A stretch of 64,000 bases of DNA from DATDAH01 sp963823495 (GTDB lineage: Bacteria > Actinomycetota > Acidimicrobiia > Acidimicrobiales > DATDAH01): contig CAWGLV010000001.1 in assembly GCA_963823495.1 (NCBI GenBank), positions 2,852,001 through 2,916,000 of the forward strand, given 5' to 3'. The translations under genes and the position numbers were made by a program. Shown piece after piece: positions 63,999 through 64,000 of the stretch (position 1 is its first letter; each line of letters begins with the position of its first letter). The notes beneath the pieces were generated by a model. It was given only the letters and a program-made list of their open reading frames with translations, was not told the origin of the DNA and did not search any database.

Positions 63999-64000
63999 GA

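Overview
The window is high-GC DNA with dense genes, many GTG starts and many 1-4 base stop/start overlaps (TGATG, GTGA, ATGA). Gene content points to an actinobacterium: a DUF222/HNH nuclease, a mycothiol-type maleylpyruvate isomerase-fold protein, a BTAD regulator, an Rpf fragment, Flp pilins, and many acyl-CoA, P450 and Baeyer-Villiger enzymes. The class Acidimicrobiia is my best guess, but there is no rRNA or tRNA here to confirm it. I saw no CRISPR array and no transposase.

Layout. 0-9.2 kb: ABC transporter end, TauE/SafE permease, stand-alone ABC ATPase, SRPBCC protein with a threonine-dehydratase-like enzyme, M23 peptidase, two acyl-CoA dehydrogenases and a Ser/Thr kinase. 9.2-16 kb: two identical Flp pilin genes, an isobutyryl-CoA-mutase-type operon, a sulfatase and a dead acetyltransferase. 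16-32.9 kb: HNH nuclease, crotonase, a kinase-fold phosphotransferase, a pair resembling the oxidative phosphonate enzymes PhnY/PhnZ, an RNA methyltransferase, a DUF1611 plus racemase operon, a Baeyer-Villiger monooxygenase, a lipase and a Bax-inhibitor-like protein.

32.9-45.6 kb is the most distinctive block. Two divergent operons carry six glycosyltransferase proteins (seven domains) around a PqqD-like protein, an HPr-kinase-like ATPase, a 91-residue secreted-type peptide whose predicted mature part is about 40% threonine, and an NTP_transf_5-type nucleotidyltransferase. A BTAD regulator follows. PqqD, HPr-kinase-like and nucleotidyltransferase proteins together recall tailored lasso-peptide loci and some polysaccharide loci. 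The lasso cyclase and protease are absent, so this could be a machinery that modifies a Thr-rich secreted peptide. That is inference.

45.6-64 kb: a lipoprotein, VapBC, dioxygenases, an AAA ATPase, then a stretch (52-62.4 kb) rich in gene fragments joined bluntly: half a wax-ester synthase, the start of a class V aminotransferase, a flavoprotein missing its middle, a flavoprotein C-terminus and a lone Rpf domain. Among them are an intact LuxC-like reductase, a LuxE-like synthetase with one in-frame TAG, and a P450.

Several genes need single-base corrections, some in G/C runs (kinase at 8794, small glycan-locus gene near 33042, flavoprotein at 61720, SnoaL near 30930). This could be decay, but consensus errors in an assembly would look the same; raw reads would decide.
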